64,000 nt of DNA from Purshia tridentata (Eukaryota > Streptophyta > Magnoliopsida > Rosales > Rosaceae), in assembly GCA_003254885.1 (NCBI GenBank), contig QANT01005716.1:1-64000 (forward strand), read 5' to 3'. The notes beneath the pieces are model-generated. The model was given only the letters and a program-made list of their open reading frames with translations, did no database searches and was not told the origin of the DNA. Positions 11,216 through 23,541 of this stretch are shown piece by piece (the first letter of the stretch is position 1; every line of letters starts with the position of its first letter). The position numbers were made by a program, and so were the translations under genes.

Positions 11216-12794
11216 CTTGGGTCCGAGTCGAGGGGTCAATTGGAGTCTTGATCTTCTTTAATTCCTCTTGAGACTTTGCCTTCAAGCTCTTGCTTTTGTT
11301 TGGACCCTTTATTACTTTGCATTTGCACTTTACTTTTTCTTAATATTTGGACCCATAAGAATGGTTAGGTCCTTTCCTTTTTCCATGAGAGTGGATAGGA
11401 CCCATAATATTTCCATGAGAATGGATAGGACCTATAATCTTTCTATGAGAATAGATAGGACCTATAATCTTTCCATGAGAATGGATAGGTCCCATGCTTG
11501 CGGTGCTTTTCTACTTTTGCACATTTAACTTGTATAAAGTAAATATAGTAGAATGATGATTTTGGGGGGAATCCCAGACCTTTTAGGTCCTATTGCGCAT
11601 AAGAGGTATTGGACCTATGGAGCGTTTGGAGTGTGAAACCGAATAGTGCCGAAAAGGCTTCCAGGAGCTAATACGAAAATCCTCCAATATTGCTTGCTTG
11701 GGATTGATGTAAAAATTAAATCGGCTCGTCAGCTCGATAGAACTTAACAACTTGCAATAATTTGACAAAATTGATTTGCTAATTTTCAGGAGATAATTTT
11801 CGAAATGCACTCGAGTCATTTTTCTTGGTGCACATAGGGGCCCAAAACACTTCCAAACTTCCTCGATATTGCCCCCATTTATTTTGCAGACTCTTGTTTT
11901 GGAAAATAAATTTCATATGACTTTTTTTTGTTGAACTAGAGGTTTTTCATCATAGGACCTTGTCCTAATGAATTCGGACCGATAGTCATAAATTTTGCCC
12001 CCGAGTGGGGTACTTGAATGGGTGTGAATGTTCTAAGAAGGTATTTTTCCTTTAGAACACCATTTTAGTTGGCGGTTCCGGGGTCAGTGAGGCCTATGAC
12101 CCGCAAAACTAGAAACTTTTAGATGTAGTATGGACTAAGATACCATGGTACCATGAATTTGTGTATCCAGCTAGCCTCCACTTGCCCCCTGTGGGTCTAC
12201 AAGCAAGCACTAGGCAAGATGAAACAACCGAATTTGTTTACAAGCTAAGACCCAATGCAATATAGTTGGTAAAACTATGATACATTAAATAAATTGGTCG
12301 GGGCTTGTGTTACATTTTTGTAGTATGGGACGAGGCCTCATGTTACTTGTATGTAGAGTGAAGCAACGCTCTTGTGTTGGTGAGACTTCACGTTACAAAT
12401 TTTGAAGTATAGCCCAGGACCTATGTTACATTCATGTAGAGTGATTTACCCATGCCTTGCTAATGAAATTTCGATGGGGTTCACATTACAATTTAATGGT
12501 GCTAGCCTAGAGTAGACGTCTTAGACCTCACTTCATCCTTAGGTGAGGACTATTCGTTTTCACCGTCATGATGTGAACTATACTGCCGGTGTTATATAAG
12601 GTGCGGACCGGTGCCCCATGTTTTTGGTATAAGGACCGATTGAGGGTGAAGACCCTTGTTCTTCATGCTTTTGGGGTGAAGACCCCTACTTCCATTTTGG
12701 TTGGATGTTTCAACCATGCGGTGTTGCTTGGGTGAGAACCCATATTTGGACTTGTTCGGGTGAATACCCACACGCTATAACCTTCAAGTGAGAC
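11216..12794 (-). other. Non-coding 3' part of the minus LTR element
   Basis: This is reverse-oriented equivalent of 5318-6400 in the plus copy, plus a stretch at about 11630-12110 that is shorter or absent there. A 31-bp tandem array lies at about 11365-11500. No protein domain is recognised in either strand. Confidence 0.6.
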
Positions 12795-14182
12795 TCACAT
12801 TCTACGTCGTTTGGGTGAGGACCCATGTTTGTCATCATCCCACCGGATATACTTTTCAGCCACCATCAAAGTTTGTGGGAGCGTCAATGCCCTTTTCTTT
12901 ATTAATGACCCATACAAGGCAGAATCCATCGGGAAGGATTGTCGAAAGGCTACAGCTGCCATATTATCGTTACATTTATCTATTTTTGCAACCTCGAACT
13001 TAAAGCGCTTCACAAAGTCTCGGAGGGATTTGTTCTCCCCTTGCTTAAGAGTGAAGAGATGATCCGTGTCTTTCTTAATATCCCGATAAGCAGAATAGTG
13101 CCTTACGAATGAGGAGCATAAGTCGGCAAAACTAGTGATTGATTGTGGTGGTAGAGAATGGTACCAAGTTAACGCGGAACCCTTCAAACTTGAGGGAAAG
13201 ATCCTGCACATCCAGGCACTATTGTCATCATAGGGCGCCATCAAGTTTCGATACATCCATATGTGACTCATTGGGTCCGAGTCCCCTTTGAAACATTTGA
13301 ACCTTGGCATAGCAAATCGCTCCGGAGCCTGCACCCTAAGAATATTATTTGTAAGAGGGGATTCATTCACACAAAGAATTTCGCTTTCCAAACATGCCTC
13401 GTGGGGATCTTTCCAATCCATCCGGAATTGTTCCATTCGTTGGTTAAGCATCCGCTCCAGCACACGGTGGCTTACCAAGCTCTCAGAGCGGCGCATATTG
13501 CTAGAAGGTCCACTAGAAGCGTGAGCCGAATAAGAGTAAGAGTCGGGATGGGACCGTGAGCAGCTTAACGGAGAGTGGTGCGAAAAGGGCTATGTGGTGT
13601 TCGCCCCGCCATTTGCGTTGAACTTCATACCTGGAACTCGAAGAGGTACCCCCCGAATTGGTGACATTGGACGGTCCGATGGCTCCTCTCAGCAGGCACA
13701 ATAGGTGCATGACCCAAGGATTGTTCGTTTCTTCCTGGAGGGCTCCTTGCTTGGAGATTAGGGCCCCTTGCGGGATTGCGAGGGGACCCATGTGAGTATT
13801 TTCTCATCCTTTCTTTTTGTTTCTCTAGGCGAGTTAGTCGAACTCTTTCTCCCATGCTCCGCATAGGGATCCTTCTGTGCTCACTATGAGCTCGACGAGG
13901 AGCCCGTTTGCGAGGTCCATAGTAGCCGACCCTTAGTGCCGCGTTCATCTCCTCCATTTCGCGCCTCATGGCCTCAAGGGCCACGCTGGTTTGATCTTCC
14001 ATGCGACGCAATGCAACTTGATATTCCTCCACCTGTCGGCGGAGGGCCGTTTCGCTATCATTAGTGGTGTGAACCTCTACATTCTCTTGCCCCCGGCTAT
14101 TTTGTTGAACAATAGGGGCAGCTGTTGTCGACGCCATAGGGTGCCCATTTGTAGTTGCACCCATAGTCACCTCTTCCGCCAT
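12795..14182 (-). pseudogene. Retrotransposon Gag region, minus copy (fossil)
   Basis: The same Gag as at 3929-5317: MAEEVTMGATTNGHP start near 14182, the QVEEYQVALRRMEDQ helix and the Gag domain with FKGDSDPMSHIWMYRN, LTWYHSLPPQSITSF and RDFVKRFKFEVAKI. It ends SPKRRRM. No zinc knuckle and no downstream pol are seen. It is better kept than the plus copy, with about two breaks. The close likeness of the two copies points to recent spread, presumably using enzymes from an autonomous relative elsewhere. Confidence 0.8.
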
Positions 14183-14270
14183 ATATCCTGGAAAAAGTGA
14201 GCAAGAAAATTCCAAAAGCAAAATCCGAAAACGAGAAGTTCTTGATTTCGCTCTCAATGAAAGCACCAAT

Positions 14271-15176
14271 TGTTGTAACACAAAATCTCCAAGGTTCCGA
14301 AACCTTGACGACGATAGGTTATGTGAACAATGAAAAACCTTCGGAGGTAAGGTGACACCGGTGTGGTGTCGGCTAAAGGCTCTCTGACGGTCAAGTAAGT
14401 AAACAAGATCGCTATATTCTCAAAGCAGTGGCTTGGAGCTTAAGAGTTAATTACCTTGGAATGATTGTATGAGAGCATTTATATAGAGGATGAACTAATC
14501 CTCATGGCCTTAGGATTGTAAGTTTATTAAACTTGTAATCACCGGAAAGTATAACCCATATTGGATTGAACTTCTATACTTGAATCCTTGTTTGGAGAGG
14601 ATTCAAGCCATTTAATTCGTATGGGATTTGGTTTCCCCATTCTTTTAGGAGTTCTTAGATCCTAATTATCATAAGAATACCTTCTTTAGTTAGTTTAGGA
14701 TACGTCCTCCCATTCTTAGCGCCATTTCGGATCTATCCGCAGGTCCTAAGAGTCTCCCTGGAGGTATCCGGCCTCTTTGGCCCATTTTCCTAGACCTATT
14801 GGCGGGTCCGTACGCATTTGGCCCCTTTGGGTGGTTATGTGGGTGATGACCCCATGTCCCATGTATAATGGGTCCTTGAATTCCTTGCATGCTTTATACT
14901 TCCGGTCCCTTTGCATGTTATTGGAGAATGTCCATAACTTATATGGGTCTCTCAAAACATTGGTTGTGTTCTTCTAACACTATAGGTCCTATATTTCTAT
15001 GCCTTTTCCAATGGACCTATGAGAATGGTTAGGTCCCTTCCTTTTTCCATAAGAATGGATAGGTCCCTTCATTTTTCCATGAGAATGGATAGGTCCCTTC
15101 ATTTTTCCATGAGAATGGATAGGTCCCATGCTAGAATAAACCATGGTCCTCTATTAGAATATTTCATGGTCCCACA
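14271..15176 (-). repeat. 5' LTR of the minus copy, 906 bp
   Basis: It begins TGTTGTAACACAAAATC next to the leader and ends TTTCATGGTCCCACA. It is 60 bp longer than the other LTRs because a 30-bp unit (GAATGGATAGGTCCCTTC plus about 12 bp) is present in extra copies at about 15010-15125. Confidence 0.8.
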
Positions 15177-15777
15177 CTACATATTAAGATAAATTTAGAG
15201 ACTACACTGCCTAATAGTAAAATAAATCTTTAATCAATATGCAATTGGCTCTAATCTTACTTGGTAAGTTGCTTATATGGCACCCAAGGGTGGGTTAATC
15301 AATTTTTTGGCTCAGCATTGCTGACCACTCACAGAATCAAATTAATTGAATGAATGAGTTTGTTCTGTGCAAATGGAATCTATATTAATGAATCGGCCTA
15401 AACAGTAATTAAGGCTATTTTGGTTTTGGAATATTGATTTATATCAATTTTGCTTATATAATGCCATATAGCAGATACAATTTGTGTATATATACATAGT
15501 TTGATGGTGCAATGACAAATGAAGTGTCGAAACTTTTGCTCTTGTTCGACGACACATTGTCTGCACTCTGTCCACAGTTTGTCCTCGTCCACACACTTTA
15601 TAAAATGGTAGCACCTCCCTTCTGATGGACTGATTGCTTGCATGTGTCTGTTTGAACATGCTACAGTTTATCCAAAACACGTGAATATAATTTTTTCTAT
15701 CTTAATTGCTAGGTTGCAACTTTCATTTGCTTGATTGTCAGATAAGGAAGCTAATGCGGTGTTCTTTGGGTTTGCAG

Positions 15778-18700
15778 GAAGAATTGGACCTGCATGTGAT
15801 TGAACCGTCAGCACAGGAGAAGTCTGCCGCATATTAGGATCGGCGATGGAATGAGCCTGACCTTGAAGAGCAAAGGTTGAATGCTGAAAACAACGAAGCA
15901 GTAGGTGGAACAACGTCCACTACCAATGCTTCACACCCCACGGTTCCTAATCAAGCGCGGGACTCCACTCTTGTAAGCCTGCATTTCTATATATTTAGTG
16001 AAATCACCCTGTGAACCTGAAATGCAAGGGCTGAATATAGCTAGAGTGTTTTGTTACTGATTAGGCTATCATTTCAACTTTCCTGGATTAACCATTATGG
16101 TTAACCCTTTCAGATTTTCATTTTAAAGCACTGAATTTTACAGTTTATAATCTGTCACACTGTGCTTGTTTACAAGCAGTGGACACGTGATGTAGAAAGA
16201 GTAGACAAATGGTGGAAACAGTATATGGCTTTTCTGGCTACTCCTTCTGGCTTGTCCATGATGTGTCTGCTGCCTATACACTACTTGGCGTTGTCTATAG
16301 GTTTTGAAAAAGTTGATTGTTTATCGTTTTAACTGACCTGACGGGTTAATTGCTTTCCTAGGTGCGCTAATGGAGGCATTTTCTGAGAGGTTTCAAAGGG
16401 ACCTCATGCAAGTGAGGAATAAAGTGATGGCAGTGAAGGTTGAAATGCAAGAGGTGAAGGGTTTATTGGCTAAGGTGAAGCGCATGTTAACGCCTCCAGC
16501 CAGGGCCCAGTCTGACGAACCTCGGATTCCCGGGGAGGCCCCACATGGGAATCCCAGTACGGGCTGCTCAACCGACGAGCCAGTGCACACTTGCAATGAA
16601 GAAGATGACGGTCCGCTTGGTTCTAGAGACTTTGGACTCCACAACTTGGCAGGAGCAAACACCGTCTCTAGTCCCTCCCTCCCCACTAAAGAAGTGAAGC
16701 GGGATAATGTCAAGCTTCCTATTGACGAGTCCATAGCCGATCCTATGGAGGAGGTTGCCACCATAGCAAAATCATATGTGGCAGCAGATGAGGCCCAAAA
16801 ACTCCCGCTTATATGTTGCAACACTACTGCAGCGGCTGTTTCCCTTGCAATTTGTGATGATAACTACATTGATGTTTACCAACAAATCTGCCAGGTGGTT
16901 GGGAAGTGGAAAGATGATCCTGCAAGTACAGCATCCTCTGAGCACGACGAGGAGGATGGTGGCCCAGCAGGCGATGATTCTATTGGCTTCACTAGTTGCT
17001 CAAATGTTGCGTCGACATATTCGACAAGCATGGTTGTTGGGGGTCGCGGCCTCAGAACCAAGAAGCGAGCCAATAAATTGAAGTCGCCTTTTATTGATAC
17101 TTCCAAGAAGCGGAAGATGGGGCATGAGCCAGTGAAGCCTAGTCCTCCTGGTCAATACGAGGCTTTGGGTATCATCAATGACTTCCTTATCTTCCTCCAT
17201 TATTGGGATGCAAACCCCAGGTATCCATTTGCAACACCCCTTTTCCCTCTCATTTGAAAGATATGGTGTATATGCATATTTTATTCAGTGCTTGGTTCGT
17301 GTTATACTTGTTTCAGTGAGACGCTGCACGTTGGCAACGGTCTTAATGTTGACTGGAAGTTCATGCATCACCTCCTCACTCCTGCATCGTGGATTGGCAC
17401 AGACGTAAGCTAACGTTATTCATTTTTTTTAAAACCTCATTGTACTTAATAAATTACATATAATTAAATTAAATTCTGATCCTAATATGCCTCACTGTTT
17501 GGAAATGTGGTGTAAATAATGTGTTGCAGCACATAGAAACAGCATTGTTACTGCTATGGAGGCGTCAGTTGGATCACCCGGACGTTTTCGGTACAAGGTG
17601 GATGACCGTTGACTGTGTTTTCCCGGTAAGCGTCCGTACGTGTTGAGTGTCAATATTTGAATATTATGTCTACAGTGTCCTTGTCCAGATATGTACTCGA
17701 GTATTTTTGAAAATTAATAAATAATGGACAAATGATGGACAGAATGTGGACACAAAAGATGTGTTTTTCAACTTTTGATTTGTGGCTGTCCATCCTGTCC
17801 AGTTTTTGTCCAATTTAGTCCATCTTTTGTCCCCCTGTCCAGCAATTGTTGTCCACCCTATGTCCACTTGTTGGCCGCTTGTTGTCCACCTATGTTCACA
17901 AGTTGTTTTAACAAGTTTGTGTCCACAGTTTGTCCGTTATTTGTTCACCATTTGTCTATCTTCCGCAAGTGTTTAAAAATGAGATATCTGCACTTTAGAA
18001 AATTTCATTATCTCTATATGTTAACTGGTGGCTGCATAGTGTGCGTATTATTGTAAATTCTAATGAGTTTAGGCAAACAAGGCAAACCATAGGTATCTTT
18101 GGTGTAAACCACGTTGCAAGCCCTCAGCTACTCTTGTAAATTGTATCCATTCTGCTGCCGCACAGAGGCAAGTTGTAGTTGATCTTGTAATGTCTTGTTA
18201 TACGCATGACCATACTGGTGCAAGTCGACATTGCCTATTTGTTGTCTGCACGTTTGCTATACATTTGCACTTGCATGCTTTTAGTCACTGCATGGCTTGG
18301 GTGAGTGAATTGTGTGCTTATGGTAAAATGTAGCTGCATAATATGTCGTTTCCTACTCTTGCAGCACCTCGTGACTATGTTGTTCGCACCTTCTAAAGGC
18401 CAACAGACAAGGGCAGCAAAATCAAAACCATCAATCGGCTTGCTCCGCTTTGTGGCTGGCTCGAACCCACCTTACGGTCAGCCATGATTTGGGCTAGACA
18501 AAGTCTTCTGTCCACTAAATATCTCTGGGAAACATTGGTGTGTTGTGGCCATTGACTTCTTGACTCGTAGACTATATGTGTACGATTCGAACGTCGAGCT
18601 CCATGCAGATCGCAAAATAAAGAATGCATTGCGGCCTCTGTCTACATTGCTACCAGCCATTCTTAGAAAGGTTGGGTTCTATGCTCGTCGTCTTGAGTTG

Positions 18701-19033
18701 GTTTGTGATGGGGAGCCATGGCTCGTGGAACGCATTACCGGTGTTCCTCAACAGATGAACGGGTGAGCGTGCCATTAATGCATTCAATTATTATGTTTGC
18801 GTATTAACATGCATGTGTATTACTTCCTATGGATGGCCTCCGGTTTAACGTATGCATTTAAAAATTGTTTTGGGCCTTCTCATTTTAGGGGCGACTGTGG
18901 GATCTTTACCGTGAAGTTTATTGAATTCTTATCTGTTGGCAAGCCTCTTGATGGGTGTACACAGTAAAAGATTGGTTGGTTCCGGCTCAGCTTAGCTTTG
19001 GACATGTATGCTTGCAGGGATGACAACGTATAG
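15778..19033 (+). pseudogene. DUF1985/Ulp1-type protease gene, 5'-truncated copy
   Basis: This is a decayed, spliced copy of the gene also present at 34000-38139. Supported exons are 15778-15972, 16362-17220, 17317-17404, 17530-17625, 18365-18762 and 18889-19033, nearly all with AG/GT borders. The second begins with a coiled-coil segment (MEAFSERFQRDLMQVRNK). Exons five and six hold the C48/Ulp1 peptidase core: GKHWCVVAIDF gives the His, LYVYDS the Asp, VPQQMNG the Gln and GDCGIFTVKF the Cys nucleophile. This family removes SUMO-type modifiers, and in plants such DUF1985-Ulp1 genes are known as MULE cargo. In-frame stops occur where a Trp is expected near 15835 and 18487 and again near 18966. 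The DUF1985 exons are missing, because the LTR element begins at 15176 within the upstream intron. Confidence 0.75.
17700..17965. repeat. GTGGACA/TGTCCAC foldback in an intron
   Basis: A left half rich in GGACA (GGACAAATGATGGACAG) faces a right half with many TGTCC words (TGTCCACCCTATGTCCAC) around a GTGTTTTTCAAC centre. It belongs to the foldback group found across 15.5-38.3 kb. It lies within the intron between the fourth and fifth exons of the truncated protease copy. Confidence 0.65.
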
Positions 19034-20436
19034 ACTGCTGTCGCTAGTGGATGATGACTGTCTCTTGTGCAAACTAGATTTTTGATAGAATAGTGTACTG
19101 TACATGCACTTTGGCAAAACACTTTGTGATTATGACCATTTCAGCAGGGTCGTGTCGTCAACATAATTGCGAGTGAAGGCAGGCCGAGACCACCTTTTGT
19201 ACAATCACGGCATAGGTGATTGGGGTCTACCTGCATTCTTTTTAAATTGCATAGGAACATTAGTTATAACAAAACTCATTGATGAGCATATAGGTATTGA
19301 GAAGTAGAGCGAATGTATCCTTAAATTAAGAATACAGTGTTTCGTATTTTCAAGTATTCCTAAGTCCTCCTCTAAGTTGTCGAATCAATTCCCAAACCCT
19401 TGCATAGCGTTTTTAGTTAAGTAAATAACTTTTAACTATAGTTAGGACTAAATACTAATCAAATGTAAGGGACAACCTCCCTGGGTGTCAAACAATCACG
19501 ACCAATTTTTTGAAGTTTAAGGACGTAAACAAAAAGTGAACAAAGTCCAGACAATACGTAGACACCAAAAATAAAAACTGGCTGCAACACATCATAAACT
19601 GCTGCATTTTGTATATGCACCTTCCCCCATTGGCTATGGGATCATTGTCATGGGAAGCTTATTATTTGTAGTCGGAAATGTTCTATTTGTAGTTGGAAAT
19701 TGGTAAGGCCAACTATTTTGTGGCTTCAGTGAATCACATATTCAATGAATTGCAATGGGTTCATTGCGAGTTGAAATGTGACGGGTAATTTTTGCATTAT
19801 GAGCTTACGCTGATTGAATAACCAATTAGTTTGCAAACGACGGACAAAAAGGAGCCAAAGGGCGGACAAATTGTTGACACTGGTTTTTTAACAGTGGGTT
19901 GCTATCCATGCTTTTTTTTTGTCCATTTTCTGTCCGCCTTTTGGCTCCCTTAGTCAAAACTTTCATTCAACAAGTTTGTCAATCAGATTCTTAAAATTAT
20001 GCGGAGCATAAAGAACATGGCCACACAATGCCATTTACAATTGTAGCCACTTTTATATTCCTGTATCTCACTTTCTGTACTCATTTTCCACGTATTTTTC
20101 GGTCGTCTACACAAGAAAATCTCAGCATATATACATATATGAAGCGAAAGTTTTATACTTAATAACACGTACAATATCAACCTACATACTAACATCTGCA
20201 TCATTTCAAAATAACCGGAACACAAGTCTGCCAAATCAAAATAACACAAACATATATCGCATTCGCACAACATACTCAGACCCTTAGCAAGTCCACACTC
20301 CCGCATAAGTTTTAAGACAATGTGTGATGGTCATGGATGCCCACTGTTGTCGCCCAACTTTGAACTTGCCATGTGGGGGGTAATGTGCTGCCACTGACCC
20401 TATGGTACAGACACCTCCATGTATTCTTTGAAGAAC
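19034..20436. other. Gap between convergent gene remnants
   Basis: No gene is recognised. A short foldback lies at about 19840-19965: CGGACAAAAAGGAGCCAAAGG faces CCTTTTGGCTCCCTTAGTC, with TGTCCGCC/GGCGGACA arms. Another GTGAACA/GTCCAGACA stretch is at about 19500-19580. The rest is AT-rich. Confidence 0.5.
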
Positions 20437-20820
20437 TCAAATCCTTTCAAAAAGTGTGTGTTTGATGGCCTCGAATTCCGCTGAATGCATGAATATGTTT
20501 ACCGTCTCCAAGGTATCGGCTGCTATCTGTGCCTCAGCAACACGAATCTTCTTCTTCCGCTATTGTATTTTTTCAACCCGGATCTCGTGCTCGCCTTCCT
20601 TGACATTTTCGTCCATCTCGAAATGCATCCTCTCAGCCTTCACCTCTCGCAGGTCAAGCTCTAGGTGTCCCACTCGCGTGCTCCAATACGTGGTCCTTTT
20701 GTGATACCATTCTAGGGGCTCCCGGTTGTCGTCTGCGGGTGGTTATTCAACATCCGAGTCTGACAGGTACACGTGATTGGAACCGGATGACTGGCCTGGC
20801 CTCGCAGGATTATCTGCCAT
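20437..20820 (-). pseudogene. Decayed paralogue of the coiled-coil gene at 24.3-25.1 kb
   Basis: The reading begins MADNPARPGQSSGSNHVYLS at 20820 and continues through EWYHKRTTYWSTRVGHLELD to the helical VEKIQ stretch. The parallels with the intact gene are the MADxP start, the SSGSNHV/SAGSSNHV segment, the WYxxRTTxWSxR motif, a Glu/Arg-rich helix and a GFxxFxxY...ITP tail (in another frame downstream of about 20445). In-frame stops fall after SDSDVE and after VEKIQ. It lies convergent to the truncated protease gene copy at 15.8-19.0 kb. Confidence 0.6.
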
Positions 20821-20929
20821 GGTTGTAGAATTGGGAGGTCAACGATGTTTGGATTGGTGGACGTGAAATTTGTTTCACCTACTTGCAACTTCAGCTGTTT
20901 GAAGGAATACATATTGAGTTGCATATTAA

Positions 20930-21090
20930 TACCGAGCTGCCATCAATGGGCAATTAAGTGGAGGCTGCTGGGTTAAGAAAGTAGGTGGATGCATTGACTT
21001 TCATATTAAGTGGAGGTGCTATCAATGAGCGAGTGGACGTGCATCACAGAACTCATTGCCCAATTAAGTGGAGTACTTGATGGTCTTCAG
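20930..21090. repeat. Three spaced ATTAAGTGGAGG motifs
   Basis: GCAATTAAGTGGAGGCTGCT (about 20951), ATATTAAGTGGAGGTGCTAT (about 21002) and CCAATTAAGTGGAGTACTTG (about 21060) recur 50-60 bp apart, upstream of the decayed coiled-coil gene. They could be worn tandem repeats or former promoter-side elements. Confidence 0.45.
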
Positions 21091-21135
21091 TCTGGACAAG
21101 GCATTACTAAATCTGTATTGTAATTACACAAATAA

Positions 21136-21392
21136 AAGGGTTTTTTATTTAAATACCACATGAAGTTTTTAACATGTGCTAATGTGACACTTCCGGTCAA
21201 TTTTGTGTTAAATCATCCACTTATTTGTCAAATTTCTAATTTGCCCTCAAGTATAACAAGGAAAAAAATAAAGTTGTTAAGGGCAAATTAGAAAGTTTAC
21301 AAAATAAGTTGATGATTTAACAAAAAAATTGACTTGAGGTGCCATACTGGCACATATTGATAATTTTAGTTGGTAAATAGTACATAACAAAA
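21136..21392. mobile_element. Short foldback element, arms about 105 bp
   Basis: The left arm reads TTTAAATACCACATGAAG ... AAATTTCTAATTTGCCCT and the right arm is its imperfect reverse complement (AGGGCAAATTAGAAAG ... GTAAATAGTACATAAC). They enclose a short AT-rich loop. This is the shape of a MITE. The ends do not resemble the GGGAAATT family, and I could not fix a target duplication. Confidence 0.7.
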
Positions 21393-22540
21393 GTTTTGAT
21401 GGTACGGGAGTACACCTTCTATAGTCTAGGTGGTCTAGGTAGTCTTTGCGTAGAAAAAACCAAAATCAAAATCACGCTGATTAACATAGGTTTTGTCGAC
21501 ACGTTGTCCATGCCTTGTCTTCCATTTGTCCGCTACAGCGCAATCGTTAAAATAGGGCAGCTTTTATACACATACGGATTGTTGTGGCAATGTGATGACA
21601 ATGTCCACCTGCCGGTTAATGCGTACATACTTTTCGGGTTTGTTGGAAACAGTCTGACCGAACAGATTGGAGCTGGAGGACAATGAGTTTGGGGACGGTT
21701 CTAGCGAGTTGGGGGCATGCCAACCAGACCGATGGTAACGACGCCCGAAAATCATATATATGCACAGGAATAATAGCAGACTTTCCGCCTATAGAGAGCA
21801 ATACAAATGAAACAATGTATTCACATACAACTTGTACACACTAAGATTGCATTTCAATGTAGTACCAAATTTTTAATCTTTCATTTTCTATATGCCTTGA
21901 CTATGAATCTATTTGTTAGACATTTGAAAAAAACTGGGTTTATTGTTTGTAACTAAGTTAGACACGTTGGGTGTGGGTATATAAAAGGTCTGTAAACAAA
22001 AACCACCATTACACACATAACAATTGGCCACCGTTTTCACACCCTACCTGTAAATTGAGCTATTGATGTCATTTGTATGCATTTATGGACGCTGGTGGCA
22101 TATAGTAGACAACAAACGGACAGAGGGTAGACAGCTTCGACATCCGAAGCACACATGCTCGGAGTGCTGTGTGTTCGCCTTCTGGCCTTTGCTTGTCCAT
22201 GGTTTGTTCGCATAACTTGGATGAACGTGATGACGTCATTAACTGAAGTAATTCGTTTACACGATTTGGAGAATTTGGGTATGGGATGGACATCCCCATT
22301 AGCTAAGGTCGTGGGCAACGGAAACCTACACAATTTAGAAAATGAAAGGTGGGAGGTAGATTACATTAGCAAACGCACACTATTTTACACAACATTAAAC
22401 ACCTTTGGACCTTTTATTTGACAGCCACTGTGACTACATACTTGAATACATAGATCACACTGCCCTACGGTCAATAACCCCGAACAATGAGATGCACCCA
22501 TTCATACATCAACAAGAATAACAACAACAACAACAAGGCT
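21393..22540. other. No supported gene
   Basis: There are several short open frames without recognisable domains. GTCCA/TGTCC words occur near 21495-21535 and 22085-22205. I see no gene structure. Confidence 0.4.
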
Positions 22541-22544
22541 CAGC

Positions 22545-22939
22545 CATGCACAGTGAGTCTTCTTCAGTCGGACCAGTTAGACTTATGAGGAGGCGGAAAA
22601 TCCTCCTCCTTTGCACGCTCATTCTCCCAATCATCCAACTGCCGCCCCAACTCGCATTCGTCACAAAGAAGTTCATTTGGAGGCTTTCTTCGGTGACGGC
22701 ATGTGGTTTATCCACTGGTGCCGCATGTTTGGGTGATTCGCCAACACCGAGAGTGGCAGACTCATGCAGAAGTTGCATAACGGGGAGAGGATATCGTCAT
22801 CGCACGTACACAATGTCCAGTCCAGTCCGTACACCTCCTGCCTTAAGCAGTTGTCACATAGTGGGGCAGTTGGGTCGTTGGGACGACACTTACAAGGGTT
22901 GAGTGGTGAACTGGCAGTGGTTGAGGAGGAGGACTCCAT
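22545..22939 (-). CDS. Small Cys-rich (CxC...CxxC) protein, possibly broken
   Basis: The ATG at 22939 opens MESSSSTTASSPLNP. Two CxC-x(n)-CxxC clusters follow: CKCRPNDPTAPLCDNC and CTCDDDILSPLCNFC. The first frame ends near 22673. A third Cys pair with an acidic helix (LCDECELGRQLDDWENERA) lies one frame over, just downstream of about 22690. Either a one-base change has split the gene or a splice is missed. The spacing suggests metal binding, but I do not recognise the family. It shares the minus strand with the coiled-coil gene and the MULE transposase and could be transposon cargo. Confidence 0.4.
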
Positions 22940-23541
22940 TCTTTCAGACTACCAAGGTAAACAATATAGTTGATGGGCATGCTGCAGGACCATGTCTTTA
23001 TAAGGAGAGCACCATATATTGGATTATAGGGAAAGTAGCAGAGATTCCTTTATTGGTCAGTGGGCTTCTCAGTGGCTAGTCCAAATTGTGTCCCTAACTG
23101 GATGGTCAACACAACCCATGTGCACACTAGCGAGTTGTCAACTGTTTGTTCATTGTTGGTCTACTGTTTGTCCACGAAAATAACTATTGGTCAACCTAAT
23201 ACATGGAAACCAACAACTGAACATTTCATATTTACCAAACGCACAACAGTATAAAGTAATGATCGTTATCATCAACACCACATACCCGGTCTCCCAAAAA
23301 AGGCCGCACTTGAGAAAAGGAATCCACACATGTTGAGCCAGCTTGGTGAAGCTGTGTCCATAGTGTGGCTGGTAATTGTCCATTAGTTGGCCAAAATAAC
23401 TTTGATTCATTTGTTTTACTGTGTTCGTAATAACCACAACAATTTGGGATCACAGGAACGTCTGGTTACTGTGATGCCAAATTGTATGGCATGCATGCGT
23501 TGTACTTGTTCAAACCCAAAATGTCCACTTGTTAATAAGTT

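Larger units (their letters stand above)
8709..15176 (-). mobile_element. Gag-only LTR retrotransposon, minus copy (fossil)
   Basis: This is the largest copy in the window, read right to left: 5' LTR 15176-14271, leader, Gag region 14182-12795, non-coding stretch, the expanded tandem array 11215-9850, purine tract and 3' LTR 9554-8709. No pol domains are visible. Both ends are whole-length LTRs with TG...CA termini. The bases outside the two LTRs (GGTTCC on the left, CTACA on the right) do not match, so no target duplication is visible. The copy looks structurally whole for its class, with only a few breaks in Gag. The right edge lies within an intron of the protease-gene copy at 15.8-19.0 kb. 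Confidence 0.8.

Noticed and set aside
10001-11271. Three overlapping long open frames (370-416 codons) with repeated WVRSFIHWRYRTYG-type text
   Set aside because: They are three readings of one 38/114-bp tandem repeat without stops. There is no promoter or codon signal and no known domain.
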